This document shows positions 47,029 to 60,100 of a DNA stretch of 64,000 bases, one piece after another (within the stretch, counting starts at the first letter, position 1; each line of letters opens with the position of its first letter). The notes beneath the pieces were generated by a model that saw only the letters and a list, made by a program, of their open reading frames with translations, was not told the origin of the DNA and ran no database searches. Origin of the DNA: Daedaleopsis sinensis (Eukaryota > Basidiomycota > Agaricomycetes > Polyporales > Polyporaceae). The position numbers and the translations under genes were made by a program. The DNA is taken from assembly GCA_033807695.1 (NCBI GenBank), contig CM066305.1, positions 806,001 to 870,000 of the forward strand. The letters run 5' to 3'.

Positions 47029-47806
47029 TTAGAAGACAAGCTGGTGAGGGAACTGACCCTTCGAAAGACCGAAGGTAGCCTTGATGTACTTCTGGAGGTG
47101 CTCCGTCTTCTTCACGGCAGCGATGACAGCAGCATCGACGGCCTTCTGGTCTGCCGCCTTCGACTCCGGGAAAGCAGCCTTCTCCTTAGGCTTGCCCTCC
47201 GAGAAGAACTCCTCCTCCGCAGAGCGGGGGCCCTTGGACGCGGCCTTCGCGAAGTAGGCGTCGTTGATTTTCTCGTCGACCTGAGAGCCGTTAATTAGAT
47301 TCTGGAGGGAAAGCTACAACACGATGCATGCGAGAACATACTTTGAAGTCGCCAAGGTCGACCGATGTAGAGGTGGCAATGACGTATGCCTGGTTCACCC
47401 TCCTGAGGGGAACACCGTTCACCTTGAAGGGACCGGTGACCAGCAGCAGCCCGCTCGTCAACTGCTTGAGGAACACGACACGCTTGCCCTTGAAGCGACC
47501 CGCGAGAAGGATGAGGACGGTACCGGGAGTGATGGATGAGCGGAGCTTCGTGGGCTTGGGGGCTTTACGGCTCTTCTTGGGTTGGTGAACGTCCTCGGCG
47601 GGGTAGAATCGCGGAGCCTTCTTGGTGGGGACGAGACGTGTCGAGCCGTTCTTCTCTCCACCGACAGTGACCTCCTTCGTCGCGGGCTCCTCAGCCGCAG
47701 CGGGCTTCTCGGTTTTTTTCTGGCCCTTGAAGAGGGCGCGACGGGCGAACACGCCGGAGCGGGAGAGGCGACCGACGTGGGGGACGAGTTCCTTGCTGCG
47801 GGCCAT
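47029..47806 (-). CDS. RPL6: Large-subunit ribosomal protein eL6
   Basis: A 60S subunit protein, about 237 residues in two exons. [20 protein letters not shown] opens the protein; [20 protein letters not shown] and [20 protein letters not shown] form the conserved core; the second exon begins [14 protein letters not shown] and the end is [13 protein letters not shown]. The ATG lies directly after a CCACAG acceptor, and a GTGAGT donor occurs at 47992, so a 186-nt 5' UTR intron (47807-47992) is likely. Such leader introns are common in ribosomal protein genes. The protein matches the family over its full length. Confidence 0.95.
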
Positions 47807-48303
47807 CTGTGGAAGACGAGTGTGAGCTTGAGGACGAGACCAAACGTTCACCGAGTTCTTGTGGTACATCCGCCCGCGCGACCTTCAATCCAGCCCCATC
47901 CACCGCTATTTCGCCCATAGCATTCCATCCAACCATTCCAACGCATCTAGCAGAGCCATTCCTAGAGTCCAGCAGCATGCAATCGTACTCACGGCGTCAG
48001 GGGTGGTCTTGAAGTGGTGCGGCCTTGAAGTTGTTGATTCCGTCGGACGGTTTTGCGAGAGTATGCGCTTACTGTGCTCGATATGGCAATCAGGCGCTGA
48101 GATCAGCGGGCGTCTCAGACCGGGCCTTCGCCTCCGAAACTCTACTAAGTATAACACGACGGTCGAGGCACCGTGGATGTTGCGTGCAGGAGGAATGACT
48201 CCGAATTACTCGTCTTGACTCAGTCGACGAACGTGACGCTGCTGCCTACTACATAGGTTGGCAGAGGCAGTAAAGACCGCATTGCAACTCAACGGCGTTC
48301 ACC
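47807..48303. promoter_or_regulatory. Divergent promoter, RPL6 and HAD nucleotidase
   Basis: 497 bp. The left part (47807-47992) is the probable 5' UTR intron of RPL6; the remaining 310 bp are the shared promoter. No other gene recognised. Confidence 0.45.
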
Positions 48304-49349
48304 ATGAGTGTTACAGAGAACGGACGTAAGTGCGACAGACTTCCTCGTACCTCAGGCTCAGATGCTCACGATTTGCGGGAACTTGAAGAGGACGAACGTT
48401 GCATGGTGTGGTTGGACATAGACAACACGCTATATTCTGCCAGCGCGGGCATCTCACACGCAATGGGAAAACGCATACATGGTACATACATCCCATCGCT
48501 CGCTCTGTATGAACTTAAGCTCATGATACTGGCTTGCAGCCTACTTCGTTGGATTGGGTCTTCCCGAGGAAGAAGCTTCGACGCTTCATCATAAATACTA
48601 TTCGCAATACGGCCTTGCTATACGAGGGCTAGTCAGACATCATCAGATTGGTCAGTGCTACCCTGATTCTATTCAGGCAGGGTCCTCATCCGTCGACGTG
48701 CAGACCCCCTCGATTTCGATCGTAAATGTGATGGATCACTTCCACTAGAGGACTTGCTCAAGCCCAATCCTGAGCTCCGTAAGTTGCTGCAAGATATAGA
48801 TCGCTCGAAATTTCGAGTGTGGGGGCTAACAAACGCCTATAACACCGTGAGGCTACTACCTATCTCCCGGATCTATTCCCATGTCTAACCACAACTGGCT
48901 GGCAGCATGCGTTGCGAGTGCTCCGAATCCTAGGCATCGACGACCTGGTAGAAAACGTCGTGTTTTGCGATTACTCGGATCCCGAATTCAGTTGCAAACC
49001 GGAACCGGAATTCTACCACAACGTTAGTGACATGATATTGCATGCTCGTCAGGCCTTCAGGGCGTAAGTTCGCTAACAAGAAAACATATAGGCGATGACG
49101 ATTGCAGGACTTCGCGATCCCGCGAAGTGTTACTTTGTGGACGACAGTTTCACCAACATCCAGTCCGCTCGTAAGCTCGGCTGGGGCCACTGTGTTCATT
49201 TCTGCGAACGAGGCGTTGAGCATATGGAAGGCGGGCGCCCGAAATTCATCGGAAGCGACATCCATGACCGGGCGGATTCTAACGGCATCGTCACAATCTC
49301 TCAGCTCGAGGAATTGCGAACGGTGTGGCCTGAGATTTTCAAGCAGTGA
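48304..49349 (+). CDS. SDT1: HAD-family pyrimidine 5'-nucleotidase (SDT1/SSM1-like)
   Basis: The protein starts MSVTENGRKC, and the second line holds the HAD nucleophile motif VWLDIDNTLY (first Asp attacks phosphate). AYFVGLGLPEEEASTLHHKY and YGLAIRGLVRHHQI belong to the cap; FRVWGLTNAYNT is motif II, SDPEFSCKPEPEFY the Lys motif, and CYFVDDSFTNIQSARKLGW the acidic motif. This order matches the yeast Sdt1/Phm8 type, which dephosphorylates pyrimidine nucleotides such as UMP or 6-azauridine monophosphate. Four introns are visible. The stop at 49347-49349 is only 168 bp from the stop of the convergent PHAF1 gene. Confidence 0.9.
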
Positions 49350-49517
49350 TCATAGGAAACGCGACCCTAGCATATTCTCGGTGGAAGCATTGTCGTGAGT
49401 TTGTGTGTATCCTTAACATGGAATGAAATTGGAATATATGTACTTATAGATACATGTGAATCTTGTCTGTCCTGTTGTACATTGAAGATTGAGGGTCCGT
49501 CGCCTGGGAAGAAATAA

Positions 49518-51043
49518 TCACACCAGCATAACTGCCACTACCTGGGCAGATTCCGTCGCTTCTAGGATGATCCCATCATATCCAAATAATCCTGGCCCGT
49601 TGTTCAGTCGTGAGACTACATAGTTTAAGCACACAGTTCGGAAGACTCACGTGTTGTAGGGCTCGGTAGTCGCAGACCGTCCTCGTCGTCTGTTCGATTG
49701 AGTATCATGGACGGTGGTGCTTCGCCGGGTGCAATAAAGTGTTGGATCTCTTCCACCTGATCAAGTTCGTCTGGATTGAGAGGATGCAGAGTAGAAAGAA
49801 ACACACACCCGCTCATAAAATCGTTTCCTTGGGGGTGTTTCTGACGTGTCCGTTAGATGAGAATGTCGTACTTAAACATCATCTGTAAACTCACCGTCCT
49901 CGTCATCTTCTGGGCGGCCTTCGATCTCCCATGGACAACGCTTGTAGCGCTGGAAGAGTGGAGTGCCAGGCTAGAGTGGTTCACTGAGTGCCCAAGAAGG
50001 AATGCGTACAGAATGACATTCCTCACCACGTTGGAGTGTAGGATAATCTTCTTCACGTAGTGGGTAGACCCAGAGATGAGGAAATCCATGCCGTGTTGCT
50101 GATAGTTGTAGAAGTCTACGGCGCGCATTAAGCCTACACTCTCGCCGGAATGAAAGCTTCAGAACGCACAGTCACCATCCGTGTCAGACTCGGTCGTTCC
50201 ACTGCGAGAGTGGATTGTCATGCGATCATCCTCCTTGTAGTGCACCCTGAGGGGTGGACCTAAGTCACACGTGAGGTCCTGTGCAGTGCTTGATCCCAGC
50301 AAAACTCGTATGGGCGCCGATCCTGTTGGGTAGAAATGCAGAGTGACACCTTCGTGGACCTATAATAAGTCTCAGCACGAATCTGACAGGGAACAACGGT
50401 GGGAGTCGGTATACCTTGACGATTGCCCTAGATAAGTCACCCGCCATCGCAGGACATTCTGTCACTTCGTCCAGGGCATCGCGGGCCTCGCCGTCTACGC
50501 TCTTCTGCGTGATGATCACTCGCTTGACCTCTTGTTGCCTGTCGTCCGAGTGAGGTGCTGGGCTTTTAAGGCTATCGCCTCTAGCATCCTCTTCAAAGCT
50601 GAACGAAACACCAGGGTAACGCAGGTCATCCCCTGGGTACGTTGGCCCGAACATCCGACTCACGCCGACTCTCCTCAACACTTCCTCTCGTGAAGATAGA
50701 GCAGCACCCTTGTACTTAAGGGTGAGCGGTGGATGTGGATCTCGCAGTTTCTTCACAGAGATAGTGTGCAAACGCTGCTGATAGCCCGAGAAGAGCAAGT
50801 CGAGATGTGGGCGAATATGGAGGATTATTGGAGTAGTGGGTGAGTCGGGATCATACTTGACATCGACTTGTGGAAAGAGGTGTTGCATGCCTCGGACAAG
50901 GTCAAGTACGTTCCACAACGAGGTCCCTGATGTTCCCGTTGGGAATGAAGTCGGTAAACATTATGGGAGGCACACGGCTTACCGATCTCAAAGAATTCGA
51001 GACCAAAGCCAGGTCTTATCTCAAGCTCGAGCGTTGAAAACAT
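49518..51043 (-). CDS. PHAF1: PHAF1/UPF0183 family protein (phagophore assembly factor-like)
   Basis: MFSTLELEIRPGFGLEFFEIG opens the protein and splices at a GTAAGC intron to GTSLWNVLDLVRGMQHLFPQ, a block typical of UPF0183. The next part is YDPDSPTTPIILHIRPHLDL and LLFSGYQQRLHTISVKKLRD, then a diverged central region, and FYNYQQHGMDFLISGSTHYV in the C-terminal third. The end is on a small last exon, LNNGPGLFGYDGIILEATES, reached across a GTGAGT...TGTAG intron; ignoring it ends the protein wrongly at 49625. The human member binds phosphoinositides on autophagic membranes, so a role in autophagy is inferred from family. Divergent to DPB2 across 387 bp. Confidence 0.9.
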
Positions 51044-51430
51044 TTCGTCAAGACTGTGATCGTCAGAATTTGAATAGTATAGTCTCAGAGATCAGTCAAA
51101 CACCCAAGGTCCTGAGGAAGAGGAGAGCAGCTAGGTGACAGTCGTAGTGTTGAGCAAAGCGGTCGGATACTGAGGACAACCTCGATTTGGGAAGGTTTGA
51201 CGCGTCGCGTTACGCGTAGTCACAACCGTGCTCCGAGTCACGCTCGCGTACGACGCGTTCTTCCTTACTCCCTCATCCTATCAGGCTACGCGTACTCAAG
51301 ACGAATTTGCTCATACAGGTATCTACCAGTGCTCTTCCAAGATCGATGACTACTCAGGCGCGCTTCTTGGCCACAGGGGAATATCCGTGGCCTGAACTGA
51401 AACTGAAACCAGTGGTCCGAGTCGATCGAA
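51044..51430. promoter_or_regulatory. Divergent promoter between PHAF1 and DPB2
   Basis: 387 bp between two start codons facing apart. It contains several ACGCGT-type matches (GCGTTACGCG near 51205 and CTACGCGTACTC near 51283), which resemble the MCB element used by G1/S replication genes in fungi. The DPB2 role makes this plausible, but two chance matches are not excluded. Confidence 0.4.
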
Positions 51431-53613
51431 ATGGCGGATAGAAGACAGACCATCATTAAGGTGTGGACGAAGAGGTCCTGCAATGGATCGAATGTGCACT
51501 GATAAGTGCATATCAAGGTTTTCAGGAAATATGGGCACTCTTTAGGCCCGGAATCGTTGGAGTTCTTAGAAGATTTACTGGATCGTCACGACATCACCAA
51601 CGATGATGTCGAGTTCTCTATTGAATGGATGGCTAAGGAGTATAACAAGCAAGATGGTAGCTATACGACTCTCGTGCACTCGCCGTAGATTGCTGACGTG
51701 TACCCAAGATGCCCAAATGAAGGTAGCGCTTGATGTGTTGCATCGAGTATACGAAACTTTCCAGAACGGAGACGAAGAGGAGGAAGAAGGCCATGCACAA
51801 CTAGACCCCGAAACCCATCTGTTTGTTATTGATGCTTTTGACATGCCGCTGTGGAACTGGTCTGCCGAACGCAGTACTTTCGAAAGGTCGGCTCGAGTTG
51901 TGCCGCCTACGTCATGCCACTCATTAACCACCTCTATCTTAGAGCACAAGGATCACTGACCACTTCGGGCTCCGCAGAGTCAAGAGTTATAGCTATGAGA
52001 AACAGACTCAATATCATAAAGCAATGCGTGTTGCGGAACGATCATTTCTCACCTTCAACATTGCCGTCGAAGGACAGGGAAAACCTCTTGACCGTACGAA
52101 TATAATTTCTCATTACTGACAATGATATACTCACGGTATAGCAGTTAAGGTCTACAAAACAGCTTCTTGGACGACCTGGAGATCGATTTCTTCTCTTTGG
52201 TATGCTGGCGCATTCGAAGGAGGGGAAGCTCTGCCTGGAAGATCAAGATGGGCTCGTAGAGCTTGACTTCTCTCAACTCGTAAGTCGACACCTAAATGGC
52301 CTCATGGGCATGTGCGCCATTCATACCGGTCCGTAGGATGTACCCAGCGAAGGTCTCTTCACAGAAGGATGTTTCGCGCTTGTTGAAGGAGATTACACCG
52401 AAGATGCTACGCTGCTAGTCATCGCTATCGGACATCCTCCATGTGAAAGCCGAGAGGGGGCGCGATCCATATTCGGTCATGTCGATTTTCTTGGTCGAGG
52501 GGCCACTACATTGCTCGAGGATGTGAGTTCAGTAGGACTGGATGAGTGTAACTCCACAGTGTGTACTGACATACACATAGAAACAATTCTCCAATCGCGT
52601 ACAGCTCGAACTCCCGGACCTCAGATTCTTCGTGCTCTCTGATGTATGGCTGGACAAGCCAGATACCCTCCTGGGACTACGGAAGATGTTCGACAACTGC
52701 ATGGAGAACAGCTTCATCCCCAAGATAATTGTCCTTTGTGGGAACTTCACTAGCACTGGCATACCCCAAGGAAACGGACGAGAAGTACGAAAATACCAAG
52801 GCAAGTGCTGTCTTGATTAGTTCGGGTCTCTAACAGCAACATATCTATCACCACAGATAACTTTGATGCATTGGCCGATTTGATCGCGAGTTATCCTCTG
52901 ATCACGCGCTCCACGCACTTTGTTCTGGTTCCTGGACCTCTCGATGTCACCGCCAATTCGGTCCTACCTCGTAGACCGATCCTGCCTTCCTTAGTATCTC
53001 GACTAAGAACTCGAATTCCTCATGCCCACTTAGCAAGCAATCCTTGTCGCATCAAGTTCTTCGAACAAGAAATTGTCGTGTTCAGGGAAGACTTGATGTC
53101 CAGAATGCTCCGTAACCTAGTGGGTGTGAAGCCCGACGTCAAAAATGACGATTTGAAGCGCTACGTGAGTGCCCCTCCCTAGTATGCTACTGTCTGTCTA
53201 ACTGTCGTACACTTGAGAATAGCTCGTGCAGACCATCCTCGACCAGAGCCATCTTATGCCAGTGACTACTTCGATACAACCCACGCTCTCGGATTATGAC
53301 CATACTCTCCGGCTATATCCATTACCTACTGCGGTATGTTCCTCCCCAAATTTGCGAGCGATATGTCTGACACGCCGGAAACCTCAGGTCGTGCTCGCCG
53401 ACAAGTACGACAGATATCAGATGACTTACGAAGGCTGTCATGTCTTCAACCCTGGACGCTTTGTTGGAAACTCATACACCTTCTCAGCATACGCGCCGGC
53501 CCGTAGAGAATCTGAAGAATGGTACGGTGCTAGACTTTCATGCTATGCATGCGCACTTCACTCACTTTGGTACCTATATCAGTGTTCTCGAGCTCGAGTT
53601 GGAAGAGGGGTAG
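51431..53613 (+). CDS. DPB2: DNA polymerase epsilon, second-largest (B) subunit
   Basis: An essential non-catalytic subunit that couples polymerase epsilon to the CMG helicase on the leading strand. The true start is [10 protein letters not shown] at 51431, spliced by a GTGTGG...CAAG intron to [20 protein letters not shown]. The helical N-terminal domain is followed by an OB-fold ([41 protein letters not shown]) and the inactive phosphoesterase domain ([64 protein letters not shown]). The end is [16 protein letters not shown] joined to [10 protein letters not shown]. About ten introns. The family pattern is complete. Confidence 0.94.
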
Positions 53614-54170
53614 ACTACCACGAGGCGACGGGATCCAAGAGGTTTCCCGGGCGGGCTTTCAGGAAGTACTGCCGTTTCAATCGTTCATACTCCGTGTTAC
53701 CTGTTTACTATAGCTATTACTTGCTGTCAATATGCCTTACGTTGATTCCGATTCTCGAATACCGTACATAAGTACCTCGCGGGCAGGCCAGAGACTCAGA
53801 CTCGGCGCTGGAGGAGGAAGGTCATTCGAGAACCGACAACTTGGGAAGCCACGTGGAAAACTACGGTGCGTCCGAACCTTTGGGGCGGGCGCATCGCTCA
53901 GGAGCGCTCAGGCTGTCTGATTGCTGGAGCAGCCACAGTGAGCAGCTCGCGTTCCTGTAACAAATCCATGATCAACCCTCTTCGACGTGGCCATCCTCTC
54001 GCGGTCATCTCGCGCGCTCCACTCGCCGACTATATGCACGCCTTGTCTCCTCAATAACGTCTACACTCCTTCGTTCCCTCCTCGCCGCACCGCGCCGCCT
54101 CGTGTAACCCGCCTTGGATCCCTGCTCGTCAAGACTCTTTGGACCAAGTATCACGTCAGTCACCAGAACT
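53614..54170. other. Intergenic region, tandem genes
   Basis: 557 bp holding the DPB2 3' UTR and the FMP27 promoter. A plus-strand frame beginning at ATG 53987 continues out of frame with FMP27 and shows no motif. Nothing else recognised. Confidence 0.4.
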
Positions 54171-57100
54171 ATGCAGAGTCACTCGACGAAGGACCTCGTC
54201 CTCCATACTCTTCTGCTACGGCCCTTGGACGGCCTCTCGCTATGGTCAATGCTCTTTATATGGGTCGTGCGGATCCTGACCCTCTCGCTCTTACTCCGAA
54301 CGTACATCGCGCCCGCGGTCATCCGACTCGTGTCAAGTCGTCTTCGCGTACGGAGCATCAGTCTTCGCTCGATACGAGGAATTTACTTCAAGGCTGGTAA
54401 CGGTACGTGGAGGGTGGAACGCATAGGGATTTCATACCACCGCCCCTCCTTTCGCACGGCAACTCGTTTCTCCATACAAGTTCAAGGTCTATCGCTCGAG
54501 CTCGACGATCGACCCAGTCCACGTCGTTCTCGGTCGCAGCCACGACGGTACTCTCGCCCTACCCCGTCGCGCCTCGCGCGCCGCCTCTGGAAGGTCGTGT
54601 GGGCTCTTCTCTCATCTGTCTACTCTTTCCTCGAGCCGCATTGTCGCCCCACGGTACGGACATTCTTTGTAACATTCATTCGTTTCGGCATACGCGCCCT
54701 ACCCGTCGTCACGAATGGACTGGACTTTGAGCTCGATAGCGCAACGGTATCCTATGCGGACATTCCAGGAGTCAAATTCTCCGTGGGCTACGCGAAACTC
54801 CAGTCCGCGGTCTCGCTCGCTTACCTTCCGACTGTCGTGTCTGTTGACAACTCTAAACCTGGTCACAAGCGGTTCGCGAGCGTCGCGGATTGGAACGCGA
54901 GACTCAAAGGTAGTTTCAAGAGAACATGGGATCGCGCATGGGGCGCAACCCAGGTAGCGGCATCAGTGGTACTACAGGCCAACGCGATATCAGGCTACGT
55001 TGACACGAGTAGTGGTCTATTTCCTGGTGAGCTTCCAATACAGTTGATTCATCCTGCTCTAACAAAACACCAGGAACGCACCGAGGGAGCCATTTCCTTG
55101 ATGTGCCCACGGTGAAGCTGTCAGTTGCAGCACGTTTGAACCCACATCAAGGGGTCGAACCGCGCAGTGGAGAGGTCTCTCTCGATCTTGGCAAAGTGAA
55201 CATTCAACTGGATGTGCTTGCAAAGTTGACGAAGCTTGTGAAGGAGCGTCGGGCGGCGCGGGAAACAGAACCAATGGCCTTCGTCGAGTCTCCCATTCCT
55301 CCGTCCGTTTCTTCGCAAACACCGCCTTCGGCATGGAGGTCGCCTTTATCCCCTACCTCACCATTCATGGGCGCATTGTCTGTGAGTCGGTATGTATAAT
55401 TGATAAACATAGCAAAAGCTAACGCACGGTGCAGGCTTCCATGCGATGGAGATGGGCTGTGAAGCACAGTCTCGACCTCAAGCATTCTCCTGTCCATATT
55501 ACTGTCAGTAAATCCCGTTATGACTACATACTTCATGACGACTAAGGAAGGGAATCAGAAACCGAGACCATACGTGTCATACGTTAAGGTCGTGGATGTC
55601 AAGCTTGCCCAATTGACCACAAGTTATCAACCAGGAGCACTCTCTGAAAGCGGGCCAGCCGTTCTGTACGCCAGCCTCGAGGGTGTGAGCCTCAATGCTG
55701 GTCTGAGCCACCCAGATCGTAGCGCAATCCATAAGCAGTGGCTCGGCAAAGGCTCTGAATCCAGCCCAGAGTGTACCTCTGATGCTTACTCCGTGACCGT
55801 CTCCGCGAGGAGATTTACGCTTGATAGAAACGGCATTGGGGAGCTTATGGATCATATGCGGGTCGTGACCTTGAAGACATTCCGATGGGACTCTCTGGTG
55901 ACACAGTGGCCCTCCCCGTGGTTGTGCGGCGCTGCGTTCCTTGCAGGCGATCCAAACGCTCAGCTCCTTGCATCGACGATCACCTTGGATACTGTGGAAC
56001 TGACAGAGCGCCTGGATATGCTTGAGAAGCTCGCAAGGAGAGAGCGTACCGCAGACTCGGTGGAGAAGACCGTCCACGGCCATCCACTTCTGCCATCCAT
56101 GCTGAAACCAGTGCCAAAGGTCGCGCTAGGATTCCATGTTGGAGACGTTTCTTTGCGTCTCATCTCACCAACAACCGACGGCGATCAGGAGCCCTTCGTG
56201 TTAGAGGCAAGAACCGATGGCATCTCAGGCTCCATGGAGTCGCATTTCGTATCTCGTCCGGACGAATTCTTTGGTAACGTTGAACGCGACTTCATGGGTC
56301 TTGACATGGAGTTCCGTTATGACGCAGCCATAAACAGGTCATATGCCAAGGTTTGGTTCGGGCCCGACGCTCATCTACGGGGTTCCCATCCGCAAAGCTT
56401 TCACGCGGCTTCCTATCCGAATGAAACCTTCTTTCGACTGGACGCGGTCTACATCGGCGGGACTGGACATGGCTTGGGCGAATTCCTGGACGAGGCGGGA
56501 GGAATCGTGTCCTTGGACGTCTCATCTATCTACACTCAGTGCCAGTGCACCACAGACGACATTTCCTTCGAGCTGTGGCAACCGGACGTGCTCAAGGCGC
56601 TTGCATGCATTTTAGCTCGCACGACCAACTCCTCAAAACCACGACCTCCGGGACCATCTCGACGTCTACTCGACCAGCTACCCTTTGGCGTTGCCGCTTC
56701 TCTGTCATTGAGCCGCATCATGCTATTCATGACATCCCCCGATCTAGCTCCAGGTGATACCCTCAACATCTCGCGCGGGCTTGCTTGCCGCACAGCGTTC
56801 TCCGTCAACTACAGTGCTCTCCGTGCCAACCATTGCTCTCGGATGTCCTCCGTCGTATCCCGTGGCCTGCGGCGTGAAGAGCTTTCGCTGCCGATGGAAC
56901 AGGTTCTATACGCAGTGACCGAGCCGGGCCTCTCGTCCTCCGTCGAGAGCTGTCGCGCGCTCATCCAGGTATCCCTCTGGGACATTGTCCTGAGAGATGC
57001 GTTGTCCACACCTTTCGCAGCCGACGACCCCTATGGTGTAAGCGACAGCAGCGTACATCACCGTTCACTGGAGTTCCTGCACATAACAGATGTGGACGTG

Positions 57101-60100
57101 AACGTCATCGTATCTGGCGAGCGACCAAATGGCCTTCCTCTGCCGAACACCATGGATCATTGCCAGGTCGAGGTTTCTGTCCCAAGAGTCAAGGCAGCCA
57201 TGCACCTGTCCCAAATCTACAACACTCTTCTTGCTGTTCATACCCTCCAAACACTCCTTCCCTCCCGGCCTAAACCAGTGGCCACTGCACCACGGCCACT
57301 GCCCACCCTCCAGGTTCACGTACATTGTCAACTTCGACAGCTACAGCTCCTCTGGGGATTCCCACTCTCCAGCAAGATGTTCCTGCGCTTATCATCACTC
57401 TCATGTCACATATCTCCTGATCGCAAGATTGAGGTTGATTGGGACCACATCCTCGCTGGAGTGAACGTTCCCGTGAGGCGCGACAGCGCCGAGAGGGAAG
57501 AGTGGGAGGAGCTAGTGAGGTTGCCTCGTTGGCATGTGGAGGTGATCCCGGATACAACACCTCTCTGTGTCAAGGTGAAGGGGGACAGTGGGCGCCTTCG
57601 TATCCCTTTCGACTTTGTCCTGGCCGACCTAATTCTTGACATCAACCTGACAATGAAGAGCGTCAAACATTTGGTTCGTATGGTCGCTGCTGGTCGCTAC
57701 CAGGACCCCACCCCTCCTCCCGAAGAAGATGCGAAACGCGTCCCAGATGTCCACATCGAACTTGGAAGGCTCGTGGTAGAGGCTGCAGACGATAGCTTAG
57801 AGACCAAGCTGGGCCTCATTTGGAGAGCTGGGTTCGATGCAGCGCGTGTCCGGCAGGAACGCGAAGAGGCATTCAATGCTAAGGTCGCGACGATCACTTC
57901 ACCGAAACCCGCCTCTTCCTCATCCTCAACGCGCAACACCGACTCGGACTTCCAGTTTAGTTCGAAGCATACGGTGTCTATCATGGATGCGCGCAGTCGA
58001 CTCGATCAGGTTCATGGCGTCGCCTGGCGCGCTGCACATCATCAGGCTCGCTCACGTCAGAAAGAACGCGAGGAGGCTCACCTGTATGCCTCGGTAGGGT
58101 CTCTGGACATTTCGGACTCCGACGATGGTGACATGGTCCATTTGAACCGAATCCCCGCGGTCCCGCCACTCATTCGCCTCACTTTCGACCATCTGTCGCT
58201 CTCTATTGCTCCACCATCCTTTTCCTACGACGCCATCCCTGATTTCCTACATGAAGCGGGACATGGGCTTCCCCGCGAAACCACCTTCTCCCTGCTCGTC
58301 CCTATGCACATCCATTTCACGGTCTCGTCTTTGCGGTTAGCGTTCCGTGAATACCCCCTCCCGTTGCTCAACATCCCCGCGGACTCCAGAGGCTCACAAG
58401 CTGGTTTGGACTTCGACAGCGATATCGTCATCGCAGAAGAGATGGGCTCGGAGCGTTCGCTAGAGTGGGTTGCTTGCCAGATCGTCAAAGCGGACAGTGG
58501 GATGATCGGCGCATCACCCTTGTCCGTCCGTATCCCTAAAACCCTCATGCCCGTCAAGTCATACGCAAGGCCGACAGTGTGTGTCACGACAGACGGCATC
58601 ACAGACTTCTCGTGGGGTGTCAGCTACGGCGCTGCTACTCAAGATCTCATGCGCGTCCTCGACACGTTGTCGCATGCACCGCGCGACAGCTCGCCTGCAA
58701 TTGGTTTCTGGGACAAGGTACGAAAGGTCTCGTGTCTATCAGACCAAGGGAATATTCACTAAGCGCATGTGTCCAGCTGAAATTAATCATGCACTGGCGG
58801 TTAAAGGTGCTATTCAGAAGCGAGGTTCATCTCCATATGAAGGGTACGTGATGTGTATACTGTTCTCGGCCGTCTCTCATGTCTCGCAGGTTCTCGAGAT
58901 CCGTACGACATCCGGGGTTACGGTGCAGGGTTTGCTTTGTGCTGGAAGGGACATCCTCAAATACTCATAGGTCAACCCAATGACGCTAACGAGCTACTTC
59001 AAGTGATTAGTGACTCGATGCTGGTGATCATCCCGAAGTGAGTGGACAGTGTAACTTGGTCTACAAAGTGTCTTATAGCACGCAATCCTGTTTTAGCATC
59101 GAGAGCTCCTACGGCGACGATGCGAACCCGACGAACACCGATCACAGGCGCGCACAAACGATTTGCGCTAAGCTTCGTTCGGGGGTTTGTTTCGGTATCG
59201 GGCTCATGCTGGAGCGTGCTTGTGGCCCAGAGTGTACGCGCTGCTCAGGAAAGCCCTTCGATCGTAGTTGCAGGCTATTCGACTTCAAGCCACATTACGA
59301 TGTCAAGCTTGAACAGAAGGATCACCAACCAAACATCAAGGTGAGTATGCCATGAGCGTTGCAGAGCTTGACTAATTCGTCCATGTATACAGTCAGAAAC
59401 CGACTCGTACAATGGCTTCCGTTCAGATTTCATTCACTTCTCGATATCTCTCCTATCCGGCCTGCGCAAAACGTCACACATTCAGCCGAGCAACCTACAT
59501 CTCTCTCCTGAGGTCTTCTCTCACTTCTGGTCATGGTGGCATCTCTTTAATGGCGCACTGTCATTGCCGACCCGGCAAGGACAACTCTATCCTCGCAAAC
59601 GACCAATATCACCGAAGTTCGGGCAGCATCTGGCAACCCTCAAGTATCGCGTGTCTCTCCCTCAGCTATTTATCTCTCACGTCTATGTCGACAACTCTCA
59701 GGACGCATGGGCAGACGGTGTGACGCCCTTCGTTGGGGTCAAGGCGCTCATCGAGGAGTTCCATGCGGACATGCATCAGCGGGACACAGAAGCTACAGAG
59801 CCGACGAAAGGAGGTGTCAAGACTGTCCACCAAAAGCCCTTCTACGCGATCGAAGTTGTTCTCAAAGGTCTTGATCTGCGTGCTATGCTGGCCGTCTTCG
59901 CTGACCAACTCAAGCAATGCACACCGGTTGATTATTCGCCAATGGTTAGCAATTACCGGACCAGGAACAATCTCACACCAATCGATGCCCGGTCTAACTG
60001 GATCGATATGGACGACTTCGGGGTCGACGATGATGACAGCTCAGAGAAACCAGAGATATTCCTTCTTCCCACTGTTTCCTGTCCTCGGTTTACCTACTTC

